From positions 1 to 33,391 of the forward strand of contig JAFGGA010000001.1 of the NCBI GenBank assembly GCA_016930835.1: a stretch of 33,391 nucleotides of DNA. The letters are read 5' to 3'. The translations under genes were made by a program, and so were the position numbers. This stretch comes from Deltaproteobacteria bacterium. Lineage in GTDB: Bacteria; Desulfobacterota; DSM-4660; Desulfatiglandales; HGW-15. Below are positions 1 to 7,048 of this stretch, one piece after another; position 1 is the first letter of the stretch; every line of letters starts with the position of its first letter. Below the pieces are notes generated by a model, which made no database searches, had not been told where the DNA came from, and saw only the letters and a program-made list of their open reading frames with translations.

Positions 1-2
1 GA

Positions 3-188
3 AGTTGGAGTGATTTTGACCCGCAGGCATATTACCGATATGGTGAGGATCAAAATCACGAAACAAGCTTTATCGTCAAGGCGCTTCGAGCGGCAGTAGA
101 TGATTGGTGCAAGATTCAGGTTTTATATTGTTCATATTACGTAACATGTATTCTTAATAAGTATGTTTTTTCCTTTAGAATCATATGA
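3..188 (+). CDS. C-terminal fragment of an unrecognised protein, cut by the window edge
   Basis: An open frame enters from the left edge (codons begin at base 3) and stops at TGA 186-188. The first 40 or so residues look like ordinary coding sequence: they start SWSDFDPQAYYRYGEDQNH and continue with a helical, charged stretch ending near DDWCKIQV. The last 20 residues are rich in Tyr, Cys and Phe. They lie over the 3' end of the broken methyltransferase gene on the other strand, so the original stop may have been lost and the tail may be non-native. I do not recognise the family. No start or ribosome site is visible because the gene begins outside the window. Confidence 0.4.
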   Translation, partial: SWSDFDPQAYYRYGEDQNHETSFIVKALRAAVDDWCKIQVLYCSYYVTCILNKYVFSFRII

Positions 189-548
189 TGACAAAAGACA
201 ATATTTACGATGATCAGAACAATCATTAACATGCTTGGTTGAATGAGAAACAGGCCGAAAAACATAATGATGTAAGAAAGAAGATATGGATTTCTGGCGT
301 ACCGATAAACCCCATTTTGGACAAGTTCCGTTGTCTGGGTATCAAGCACACCGACCGGCCAGGATTCTTTCATATGGGTGGCAAAAAACCATCTCATAAT
401 GATGCTGATGGCAAATAGAAAAAATTATCGGGTAAACACCAGAGACCAGAATCCAGCAATTAGAAACCGTAAACCGGTCGATCCCCCGGACTTTGAGCGA
501 GAAATTAGAATCTGTTCTAGTCGTCCCTCCACTCCCAATCTCTTCCAC
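119..548 (-). pseudogene. Decayed isoprenylcysteine carboxyl methyltransferase (ICMT)-like gene
   Basis: Two overlapping minus-strand frames together make one ICMT/phospholipid-methyltransferase-like C-terminal half. The upstream frame (548 down to about 410) gives VRGIDRFTVSN and a hydrophobic segment. After a frame change near the T-rich run at about 420, the other frame gives ISIIMRWFFATHMKESWPVG, then NGVYRYARNPYLLSYI and a membrane segment. That matches the family pattern of a GxYxxxRxPxYL core followed by an EExxL motif, here KEKTYLL. A TAA at 137-139 ends the frame, but reading on gives YEQYK, the family's usual tail, so this stop is a nonsense mutation. The N-terminal part expected in the family is missing, and the remnant overlaps the 3' end of the MBL gene. 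It is probably non-functional. Family assignment is fairly firm at the level of fold, not substrate. Confidence 0.72.
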
Positions 549-1368
549 CTTTAAATACCGCCGCGTTCATCTCATTGCTCAGGAAGATGAGATTGGAATC
601 AGGGAATCTCATGGCCATGTTGTAAAAGAAATCCCCTGTCGTATTGGTATTGGCCAGTTCTTCTTCCGTAGCAATAAGATAATCCTTCATAAAGGTAAAG
701 CAGGAGGAGTCAAAGGGCATGCCGGGTTTCTGGTGACCGGGAATAACCACTTCCGCTCCCAGCTTTTCAAGCCTTTCTATATCCTTAAGCCACTGCTGCC
801 GCTCCTCGGCAGTGATTTCGCAGGTAAAGGGATGCGACTTGTTGAAAAGCACATCACTGCCATAGAGGGTTTTAATGGAAGGGATCCAGACGACAGTATT
901 ATACTTTAGGTCGCCCATTATTTTAGGGATTATCTCAATCCGCTCCCCTTCCAGCTTAAAGTAATTTTTTGAGAGAGACTCAATATTGACCGTCCTTGTA
1001 GGCACATTGGTCGGTCCGATAATGTTTTTCCAGTGTTCTATCTTGCCGAACATCTGCTTGTTGATGGTGCTGGCCACTTCCGGAAGGGCAATGATCTTTG
1101 CCTCGGGATAGGCCTGGGCAATAGGTCCCAGTCCAAAATAGTGGTCAGGGTGGGCGTGGGTCACGTAAATATATTTCAGACTTAATCCTGTTTCCAGGAC
1201 CTCCGCGGCGACCCGATGCCCATTTGACAGGCTCCACTGGGCATCGAGAAGGGCAGCGTCTTTTTGGCCCATAACGATCACTGATGCTACTGAAAAACCG
1301 CTCTCATCGCTGAATAATACTTTTGTGGAGAGTAAATTCGGTCCATGGTTATTAATTCTTACCTCCAT
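517..1368 (-). CDS. MBL-fold metallo-hydrolase
   Basis: 283-residue metallo-beta-lactamase-fold protein, complete. The start is set by GGAGGG six bases before the ATG. The zinc motif HAHPDH lies at residues 71-76, an Asp in the usual GD position at 172 (YGSDVLF) and the late His in PGH at 212. At the place where most relatives have the third His (GHTPGxxVVWxP) this protein reads GDLKYNTVVWIP, giving Asp153 instead of His. The active site may therefore bind metal differently. No signal peptide is seen, so it is probably cytoplasmic. Relatives hydrolyse many esters, thioesters and lactams and the substrate cannot be told from sequence. It stands alone: the downstream methyltransferase remnant is broken and the upstream SnoaL-like gene is 122 bases away on the same strand. 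Confidence 0.85.
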   Translation of the reverse strand: MEVRINNHGPNLLSTKVLFSDESGFSVASVIVMGQKDAALLDAQWSLSNGHRVAAEVLETGLSLKYIYVTHAHPDHYFGLGPIAQAYPEAKIIALPEVASTINKQMFGKIEHWKNIIGPTNVPTRTVNIESLSKNYFKLEGERIEIIPKIMGDLKYNTVVWIPSIKTLYGSDVLFNKSHPFTCEITAEERQQWLKDIERLEKLGAEVVIPGHQKPGMPFDSSCFTFMKDYLIATEEELANTNTTGDFFYNMAMRFPDSNLIFLSNEMNAAVFKGGRDWEWRDD

Positions 1369-1490
1369 ATTTTGCCCTCCTATGAATTGGAATGTTGGTT
1401 ACAAAACGGTTTAAAGAAAGATTAAAAAAGGATGTTATCTTCCAAGCATAAAACTTTAATACCGATAATGTTACTTTTAAGGAATAACCC

Positions 1491-1916
1491 TTATGATGCC
1501 TGCGGTATGCTGTGCCACCATATTCCGCACTTACTGCAAAGGTTATCCTCGAACTCGGCAATTAGGACGCCGTCGAGAACCATTCGAGGCAGTGGATCAC
1601 CGGGCTTTCGCGCCACGAGGTTTGTGCCGGTGGATTTGGCCCAGATTTGAAAGAGTTCTTCAGAGGCAACTTGGTAGGTTACGTGCCAATGAGCGATGCC
1701 ACCCTGGGGAGTAGACGCCAATACCTCATATTTGACGCGTACCTCCTCCTGTAGCTTCACACGGCGCCAATACTCTGCAAGCTGTGCGTGGCCGCGCTGG
1801 ACATTGAACGGCGTGTTGTGATACTCGCCATGTGAGGTGAATAGGGCGCAAAACATTGATTCGTCACGTTGCTCCCATGCAGCTTTGTACCCTTGCATAA
1901 AACGATTGATATTCAC
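1491..1916 (-). CDS. SnoaL/NTF2-like protein
   Basis: 141-residue protein with the look of the NTF2-like/SnoaL superfamily: an N-terminal helix with YKAAWEQRDESMF, a segment with GEYHNTPF, the RGHAQLAEYWRRV helix and alternating strands with HWHVTYQV. These folds form a cone-shaped barrel used by small isomerases, hydratases and binding proteins; the actual role is unknown. I chose the GTG at 1916 because AAGGAG sits seven bases upstream. An in-frame ATG 31 codons further up has no ribosome site and would add a segment that overlaps likely operator palindromes. The upstream DNA holds three perfect palindromes (see 1957-2054), which suggests repressor control. The gene is monocistronic as far as can be seen. 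Confidence 0.75.
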   Translation of the reverse strand: MNINRFMQGYKAAWEQRDESMFCALFTSHGEYHNTPFNVQRGHAQLAEYWRRVKLQEEVRVKYEVLASTPQGGIAHWHVTYQVASEELFQIWAKSTGTNLVARKPGDPLPRMVLDGVLIAEFEDNLCSKCGIWWHSIPQAS

Positions 1917-1956
1917 AATACTACTCCTTTGCTGTTCAGTACCAGATTGGTTAGAT

Positions 1957-2054
1957 GGAAAATTTTCCACTAATTGTAATATTACAGAGTAGAAAGTGTA
2001 AAAAATCATTTAAATTTTCCACTTATCACAATATACTTTTCATACTATGAAAAG
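1957..2054. promoter_or_regulatory. Cluster of perfect palindromes upstream of the SnoaL-like gene
   Basis: Within 98 bases lie three perfect inverted repeats: GGAAAATTTTCC (1957-1968), TGTAATATTACA (1975-1986) and CTTTTCATA-C-TATGAAAAG (2036-2054). In addition AAATTTTCCACT occurs twice as a direct repeat (1960-1971 and 2012-2023), 52 bases or about five helical turns apart. The cluster starts 41 bases upstream of the GTG at 1916. This arrangement is typical of dimeric repressor or activator sites. Which regulator binds is unknown, and no regulator gene is adjacent. Confidence 0.5.
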
Positions 2055-2202
2055 CAATAAAAATTCATACCTAATCCGCACGTGAAACCTGTGAATCAAG
2101 CCCGTCAAGGGCTTAGATATCATCATAATGAGACTCAGAGAAATAGGGTGCTTATTCTGGGTCCGGGTTGTATATCTCTGAATACCACGGAGGGATGGTA
2201 AT

Positions 2203-2628
2203 ATGGAACATAAAGGAACGTTTACTAAAATTTCTAAATCCGGAAAGCGCATGTATGGTCCACGGGGGTTGCTGGTTTGCGGTTATCTTGAAGCGGAACG
2301 AATGGACTTGATAAACCTGCTTGATCAGGCCGATCTGACTGGAATTCGAGTCGTTTTTGCCTGCTCCGATGATCTTGAGACAAGGGTGGGCGATGTGATT
2401 ACGAAAGAGGATAGGGCCGGGTTGGATGGCGTGTCGGATATGCCGAGGGCCATTGTGATGTCAGGGCTGATACAGCATGAGCTGCATAATCTGATGGCGG
2501 CATATAAAAAAGAAGGTCTTGTTCGTCAGATCTGGGCGTCATTGACACCTGTATCCGAAGGATGGCCGCTGAAAGACCTTCTTAATGAACTTCAGAAGGA
2601 AGATAAGGTGATGAGGAATAAGAGATAA
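2203..2628 (+). CDS. DUF3783 domain protein
   Basis: 141-residue protein. The C-terminal half matches the DUF3783 pattern: AIVMSGLIQHELHNLMAAYK, then a short link and an ASLTPVSEGWPLKDLLNEL end. The N-terminal part begins with GPRGLLVCGY and a helix-strand unit resembling the same fold. Such proteins are common in anaerobes and have no agreed function. GGAGGG lies eight bases before the ATG, which supports the start. It is convergent with the zinc-ribbon gene 40 bases downstream. Upstream, 2096-2112 holds a small perfect hairpin (AAGCCC/GGGCTT). Confidence 0.75.
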   Translation: MEHKGTFTKISKSGKRMYGPRGLLVCGYLEAERMDLINLLDQADLTGIRVVFACSDDLETRVGDVITKEDRAGLDGVSDMPRAIVMSGLIQHELHNLMAAYKKEGLVRQIWASLTPVSEGWPLKDLLNELQKEDKVMRNKR

Positions 2629-2668
2629 TTTACGAGATCGCGCTTCATCTAAAAACCTTCAACCGATC

Positions 2669-2902
2669 TCAAGGGATCTCAATAATAGCGCCGCAATCAT
2701 CGCAACGATACCGAACCTTGCCATCATTCTCCTGTTCAAGCGTTTCAAAATCACGACGTCGAATCCCATGGACCTCCAGGCATTCAGGACAACAACCTCG
2801 ACCCAATTCTGTTTCGTCAATGGTCAGGTGGCAATGACGGCAACGGAGTTTATTATCCGTTTGGTTTATAAGACTCAATCTGTTATGCCTGCATGATGTC
2901 AT
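2669..2902 (-). CDS. Small zinc-ribbon protein
   Basis: About 77 residues with the start chosen here. It contains CRHCH, then CCPEC about 17 residues later, and a C-terminal CDDCG, so it has at least three CxxC pairs of the kind that hold zinc. The middle carries EVHGIRRRDFETLE, typical of a small rubredoxin- or ribbon-like adaptor. No enzyme domain is visible; a role in binding nucleic acid or protein is only a guess. The frame is open to an ATG at 2956, but that extension (PLTPPAKRG) is encoded by the palindromic repeat at 2926-2953 and is unlikely to be translated. The exact start remains uncertain because no strong ribosome site precedes 2902. Confidence 0.6.
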   Translation of the reverse strand: MTSCRHNRLSLINQTDNKLRCRHCHLTIDETELGRGCCPECLEVHGIRRRDFETLEQENDGKVRYRCDDCGAIIEIP

Positions 2903-2925
2903 GGTTGATGTCCATCCATTAATGT

Positions 2926-2953
2926 CCCCTCTCTTTGCGGGAGGGGTTAGGGG
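2926..2953. repeat. Short GC-rich palindrome, dispersed-repeat type
   Basis: CCCCTC, nine bases of loop, then GAGGGG, followed by TTAGGGG. The same kind of CCCCTC...GAGGGGTTAGGGG unit is, from general knowledge, a common dispersed intergenic repeat in proteobacterial genomes. Only one copy is in this window, so its repeat nature is inference. It sits between the zinc-ribbon gene and the decayed gene upstream of it. Confidence 0.45.
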
Positions 2954-2979
2954 CAATGCTGTTGACTTAATCCCCCAAT

Positions 2980-3188
2980 TTAGTCATGGAAGCCTTTGAT
3001 GTCATTCCGGCCTCGTATCAGGTACAGGATAAACTGCGGTCGGTCGAAGATACCGATTATCAGTGAATCCAGGTTTTGCGGATTCATCTGGACCCCGGCC
3101 TTAGCCAGGGTGACGACAGGGCCAACAAAATTTCCCTCAAGTCAACAACATTCAGGTTAAGGGGAGGGAGTAAATCATGGTTTTTAAC
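2980..3188 (-). pseudogene. Decayed C-terminal remnant of an unrecognised conserved protein
   Basis: Reading the minus strand across this apparently empty stretch gives a convincing protein tail: TLAKAGVQMNPQNLDSL, then IIGIFDRPQFILYLIRG, ending RNDIKGFHD at TAA 2980-2982. Just upstream a different frame gives NHDLLPPLNLNVVDLRE, which would join on after a one-base shift near 3130. In the tail frame a TGA lies right before LEGNFVGP, and in the upstream frame a TAG lies near 3190, so no intact reading frame with a start exists. The amphipathic, well-balanced residue pattern over more than 40 codons argues for former coding sequence. I do not recognise the family. Confidence 0.55.
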
Positions 3189-3233
3189 AATCTAAACTGG
3201 AATAGGCAAGGGATTTATGTTTTTGATTTGACC

Positions 3234-3262
3234 TTGACACAAAGGTCTTATTTCTCTAACCT
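3234..3262 (+). promoter_or_regulatory. Possible sigma-70 promoter for nudC
   Basis: TTGACA at 3234-3239 matches the -35 consensus perfectly and is followed, after 17 bases, by TAACCT at 3257-3262, a weak -10. Transcription would begin about 25 bases before the nudC start. It is the only good -35 in this gap; the -10 is poor, so confidence is modest. Confidence 0.35.
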
Positions 3263-3292
3263 TCCTCAAGAAATTATGTAAAGGAAAAATGA

Positions 3293-4108
3293 ATGTCATT
3301 TATACCTGGTTTCGAGCCTTTGTCAGAGCCATCAGGACCTGCTCTGTGGTTTATTTTCAATGAACAGAAGCTTTTGATTGTAAACAGAGACGGACATGAA
3401 GATTTGCCACAGACATCAGACTTGAAAACCCCCAGTCTGATGACGATGTATCAACAGTATATTGGTTCTTTAAATGGGAAACCGTGTTATGCGGCAGAGG
3501 TCAATGGAACAGATCCTATCCCAGCGGCCTTTGTATTCCGGGGAATTCGTTCACTTTTCGGACGGTTTGAAGACGAAGCCGTGCTGGTTGCAGGTTTGGC
3601 CAACCAGCTGATCGTCTGGAATCGGAATCATCGTTACTGCGGAAAATGTGGACACCCCACTGAAAACAAAAAAGATGAACGCGCCAGGGTCTGTCTGGAT
3701 TGTGGATTGGTGAACTATCCCCGTCTTTCACCCGCGGTGATCATGGCCGTTTTAAAGGGCGAGCAAATCCTACTGGCCCGTTCTCAACGGATGCCCGCAA
3801 AATTCTATAGTGTACTTGCAGGGTTCGTAGAACCGGGAGAAACACTGGAACAATGCGTTCAAAGAGAGGTCCGAGAAGAGACCGGTATTGAGGTAGATCA
3901 TATCCGCTATTTCGGAAGCCAGCCGTGGCCGTTTCCGGATTCCCTCATGGTGGCATTTATTGCCGACTATGCCGGCGGGACTATTACAATAGACGGGTCA
4001 GAGATTCTTGATGCCGGATGGTTTTCAGCCGGCAGTCTGCCGGCCATACCCCCCAAGATCAGTATCGCCAGGCGATTGATCGATTGGTTTATGGAGACAA
4101 AGGGTTAA
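3293..4108 (+). CDS. nudC: NADH pyrophosphatase (NudC family)
   Basis: 271 residues. An N-terminal NudC-type domain is followed by a zinc ribbon with Cys116, Cys119, Cys134 and Cys137 (CGKCG and CLDCG). The catalytic Nudix box runs over residues 177-201 with the full G-x5-E-x7-REVREE-TG pattern. The SQPWPFP motif at 209-215 is the family's marker for NADH specificity. The enzyme hydrolyses NADH to NMNH and AMP; family members in E. coli also remove NAD caps from RNA. It is cytosolic. GGAAAAATGA precedes the ATG at a usable distance. A membrane metallophosphoesterase gene follows 16 bases downstream and may be co-transcribed, though the two need not act together. Confidence 0.95.
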   Translation: MSFIPGFEPLSEPSGPALWFIFNEQKLLIVNRDGHEDLPQTSDLKTPSLMTMYQQYIGSLNGKPCYAAEVNGTDPIPAAFVFRGIRSLFGRFEDEAVLVAGLANQLIVWNRNHRYCGKCGHPTENKKDERARVCLDCGLVNYPRLSPAVIMAVLKGEQILLARSQRMPAKFYSVLAGFVEPGETLEQCVQREVREETGIEVDHIRYFGSQPWPFPDSLMVAFIADYAGGTITIDGSEILDAGWFSAGSLPAIPPKISIARRLIDWFMETKG

Positions 4109-4124
4109 CCCTAGGGAGAATTCT

Positions 4125-5315
4125 TTGAAAATGATGACCATTATCAAATTTATTGCATTTATTGTTGTATTTGTGGGATTGTTGTTTGGCGCACATTATT
4201 TGTTGTACACATCATTTATACGATTTATGGGAGTCTCGGATCCGGGTATCCGAAGGACTGTCTTCTGGATCGTGGTCTGCCTGGCACTCAGCTTTTTCCC
4301 ATCCGTTATCCTGCTTCGTATCCACGTAAATATCGCTACCACGCTTTTTTATCTGATTGCGTGCATCTGGCTGGGGCTGTTCCTTTATCTCTTGATGGGT
4401 ACGGGCCTGCTCTGGGTCATCTTTGGCTTAGGCAAAGGGGTAGGAGCGGTTCCGAATATGCGGATAATCGGTATGGCTGTTTTTTTGTTAGCCGTGGGTT
4501 TTTCTTCTTACGGCATATGGCGTGCCCGGTTTCCAGTGGTGAAACCCATTTCTGTTCAAATCCAGGATCTTCCGGATACCTGGAAGGGAAAGACCATTGT
4601 CCAGCTCTCCGACGTTCACCTCGGCGCCATCAACGGTCCGGGATTTATGAAGCGGGTTACGGAAACCGTCAACAGCCTGGAACCGGATCTCATCCTCATC
4701 ACCGGAGACCTTTTTGATGGTATGGGAGGAGACCTCCAATCCTTTATTGAGCCGATAAACAACCTGAAGACGTCCAAGGGCATCTACTTTGTCACGGGGA
4801 ATCACGAGGGCTATTTGGGGCTTGAGAAGCCACTTGACATTATCGATAAAACGCAGATCAAGGTCCTGGATGATCAAATCGTTGAGGTGGACGGGCTTCA
4901 GATTATCGGGATCAGCTTCCCTGAACACAATCGAAAAAATGTTTCCCGGCAACTTCTGAATGAATCCGGGGCATATGATGCGAAAAAACCTAGCATCCTC
5001 ATGTATCACACGCCCACCAGCATCGAGGAGAGCAACACGGATAGAGGAAGCCAGCAGGCCAAGACGTATTGGTTCCCGGATACCCGCATGCTCCTGGCCA
5101 AAGAACTGGGTATCGATCTTCAACTCTCGGGCCATACCCATCAGGGTCAATTATTTCCCTTCATTTTTTTGACCCGTCTCATTTACAAAGGTTACGATTA
5201 CGGCCTGCATCAAGTCAATGGCTTCCAGATTTTTATATCAAGCGGCACGGGCACATGGGGACCGCCCATGCGCTCCGGGTCACGCTCGGAGATCGTGAGT
5301 ATTCGACTGCATTAA
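4125..5315 (+). CDS. Membrane-anchored calcineurin-like metallophosphoesterase
   Basis: 396 residues. The first 130 or so hold about four membrane segments (roughly 5-29, 45-65, 70-100 and 112-131). The phosphoesterase domain follows with all metal motifs: SDVHLG (Asp163, His165), TGDLFDG (Asp195), GNHE (Asn226, His227), His295 in MYHTP and GHTHQGQ (His337, His339). This is the YkoQ/YaeI-like architecture; relatives act on membrane-linked phosphoesters such as UDP-diacylglucosamine or on unknown substrates. The best-spaced start is a TTG at 4125 after GGGAGA; an ATG at 4131 is the alternative. It lies 16 bases after nudC and 37 bases before the ATP-grasp gene, so all may form one transcript. 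Confidence 0.9.
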   Translation: MKMMTIIKFIAFIVVFVGLLFGAHYLLYTSFIRFMGVSDPGIRRTVFWIVVCLALSFFPSVILLRIHVNIATTLFYLIACIWLGLFLYLLMGTGLLWVIFGLGKGVGAVPNMRIIGMAVFLLAVGFSSYGIWRARFPVVKPISVQIQDLPDTWKGKTIVQLSDVHLGAINGPGFMKRVTETVNSLEPDLILITGDLFDGMGGDLQSFIEPINNLKTSKGIYFVTGNHEGYLGLEKPLDIIDKTQIKVLDDQIVEVDGLQIIGISFPEHNRKNVSRQLLNESGAYDAKKPSILMYHTPTSIEESNTDRGSQQAKTYWFPDTRMLLAKELGIDLQLSGHTHQGQLFPFIFLTRLIYKGYDYGLHQVNGFQIFISSGTGTWGPPMRSGSRSEIVSIRLH

Positions 5316-5352
5316 ATATTGATTCATACACAACCGTGAAGGAGAAGCGCCT

Positions 5353-6381
5353 ATGGCCCCCGGAACCGACATCGCTCATCTGGCTATCGTCATGATCTAC
5401 AACGTCGACCAATCCTGGACTTGGCCCGAAAAGGCCGTGGTGAAGGATGCCGTGGGTCAACTCATGAAGGCGCTAATAGCGGAAGGTCACCGGGTCGTTG
5501 ACGTGCCAGTCACCAACGCGGATCTCGCCGCTGTCCTGAGGCCGTTCGATCCTTGCAGCCATATCATTTTCAACTGTTGTGAAGAGCTGCCGGGCATCCC
5601 AAAAAGCGATGTTCGGGCGGCCATGATCCTGGAAGAATTGGGGTATATCTACACCGGTTCCCCGCCTGAGGTGCTTTCTTTGAGTTGGGACAAGCCCGCT
5701 GTCAAGGCCCGGCTGGTGGAGCAAGGAGTGCCTACCCCTTACGGGCGGGTTGTCGACGCCGCTACCATGGACGGTTGGAATCGGTTTCCTGCCATTGTAA
5801 AACCGGCCTTCGAACATTGCAGCATGGGGGTCGACAGCAACGCGGTGGTCCTGGATGAAAGGACGCTGTATGATCGGGTGGAGGAAGTCCGGAAAGCATT
5901 TGCCCAACCGGTCTTGGTTGAGGATTTCATTGACGGACGGGAATTTCACGTGACGCTTTGGGGGAACGGTCGTGTCGAGATGTTACCCCCGGCGGAAATG
6001 GATTTTTCCGCCTTTGACGATGTCCGAGACCGACTGTGCACATTTGATTCCAAGTTTACACCCGGATCGCGCCATTACGAGGGAATCGAACTGCGCATCC
6101 CGGCCCCCATATCCGATGTTGATCTGGCCACGCTGCGGCAGACATCGGTTGCGGCTTACCAGCTGCTGGGTTGTCGCGATTATGCTCGGATCGATCTTCG
6201 GCTGGAAAACGAGGTTTTTTATGTCTTGGACATCAATCCGAATGCGGATATCAGTCCGGATACCAGTCTGGCTTATGCCGCGGAAGCTGCAGGCATGGGT
6301 TACGGGGGATTCGCTAAGCGGATCGTCCAATTGGCCTGCGCCCGTCATCCCGGCGGATCAGCGCATGAGGCACGGTCATGA
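5353..6381 (+). CDS. D-Ala-D-Ala-ligase-like ATP-grasp enzyme
   Basis: 342 residues of the ATP-grasp superfamily, closest in layout to D-alanine-D-alanine ligase. Visible marks are FNCCEELPG near residue 73, YTGSP near 100, the ATP-binding Lys114 (WDKP) and Lys150 (AIVKP), VEDFIDGREFHV at 189-200 and the metal site Asp281 (DYARIDLR), Asp293 and Asn295 (DINPN). The usual ENP of the ligases is DINPN here. It would join a carboxylate to an amine with ATP; the substrates are unknown. AAGGAG nine bases before the ATG sets the start. The last codons overlap the C39-like peptidase gene (ATGATGA), pointing to translational coupling. The GC content looks higher than that of the glnD-amt region. Confidence 0.85.
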   Translation: MAPGTDIAHLAIVMIYNVDQSWTWPEKAVVKDAVGQLMKALIAEGHRVVDVPVTNADLAAVLRPFDPCSHIIFNCCEELPGIPKSDVRAAMILEELGYIYTGSPPEVLSLSWDKPAVKARLVEQGVPTPYGRVVDAATMDGWNRFPAIVKPAFEHCSMGVDSNAVVLDERTLYDRVEEVRKAFAQPVLVEDFIDGREFHVTLWGNGRVEMLPPAEMDFSAFDDVRDRLCTFDSKFTPGSRHYEGIELRIPAPISDVDLATLRQTSVAAYQLLGCRDYARIDLRLENEVFYVLDINPNADISPDTSLAYAAEAAGMGYGGFAKRIVQLACARHPGGSAHEARS

Positions 6382-6905
6382 TGATACCCTATGAACAGGG
6401 CGGTCTGGACGGTTTATGCGCCATATATAGCATTGTGAACGCGGCACGGATTATTTCAGCCATCCGGGACGTTGAGGCGAAGGCGTTGTTTCGTCGGATA
6501 CTGGAATACCTGGAACAATCGCGTGATTTGAGCCGGCTGCTTTGCGAAGGAATTGGACTGACCACAATCGGCGGCATTCTCCGCGACGTTGTGGGTGACC
6601 TGATTCCTTATCGCAGCATGCCTTATAAAAATCTGCCCCACACACCACTTGACGAATTCTGGAATGAGATGATCCGATTCCTCGATACCGGCGGGGAAAG
6701 GGCGATCCTCATCGGTTTGGACGGACCCATGTGGGACCACTGGTCTATCGTCCACGAAATCACTGCCCGACAGATTCGCTTTTTTGATTCACATAAACTG
6801 TGTCAACTTAATCGCACCCGCTGCACCACCATACGTAGCACGTCCCGGCGCCCTCATGTGCTATGCCCCACCCACACTTACTTTCTTTCTCTGAATCCCC
6901 ATTAA
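6378..6905 (+). CDS. C39-like / papain-like cysteine peptidase
   Basis: 175 residues. QGGLDGLCAIYSIVNA at 7-22 carries the likely oxyanion Gln7 and nucleophile Cys14. DHWSIV gives His121 and FFDS gives Asp137, in the order Cys-His-Asp of papain-like folds and in the spacing of C39 peptidases. The tail has RTRCTT and HTYFLSLN. No ABC transporter or membrane segment is attached, unlike bacteriocin-exporting C39 proteins, so it is a soluble single-domain enzyme. It starts inside the end of the ATP-grasp gene. Its role is unknown; the pairing suggests that it cleaves, transfers or recycles whatever the ligase makes. Assignment rests on motifs only. Confidence 0.7.
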   Translation: MMIPYEQGGLDGLCAIYSIVNAARIISAIRDVEAKALFRRILEYLEQSRDLSRLLCEGIGLTTIGGILRDVVGDLIPYRSMPYKNLPHTPLDEFWNEMIRFLDTGGERAILIGLDGPMWDHWSIVHEITARQIRFFDSHKLCQLNRTRCTTIRSTSRRPHVLCPTHTYFLSLNPH

Positions 6906-7048
6906 TGCTATGTAACTGCCATGCATTCATTTACATCCTCACCACACCGGTCATGTGACGACCATTCAAAATCACGCCAACTTCGCGTTATCATCATGCG
7001 TTCTTCATTTTGCGGTGAAAATGGTATAAGAGTCAGGTCTTTTTTTTC

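Noticed and set aside
493-909. 138-codon plus-strand open frame
   Set aside because: Antisense to the MBL-fold gene with its intact zinc motif; a shadow frame.
2903-2956. Longer N-terminus for the zinc-ribbon protein
   Set aside because: The extra codons are encoded by the palindromic repeat at 2926-2953, so the extension is more likely an artefact of the repeat.
4488-5150. 220-codon open frame on the minus strand
   Set aside because: It lies wholly inside the metallophosphoesterase gene, which has every family motif; the opposite frame has no ribosome site or recognisable domain.
5473-5949. 158-codon minus-strand open frame
   Set aside because: Antisense to the ATP-grasp gene; open only because of GC-rich codon bias.
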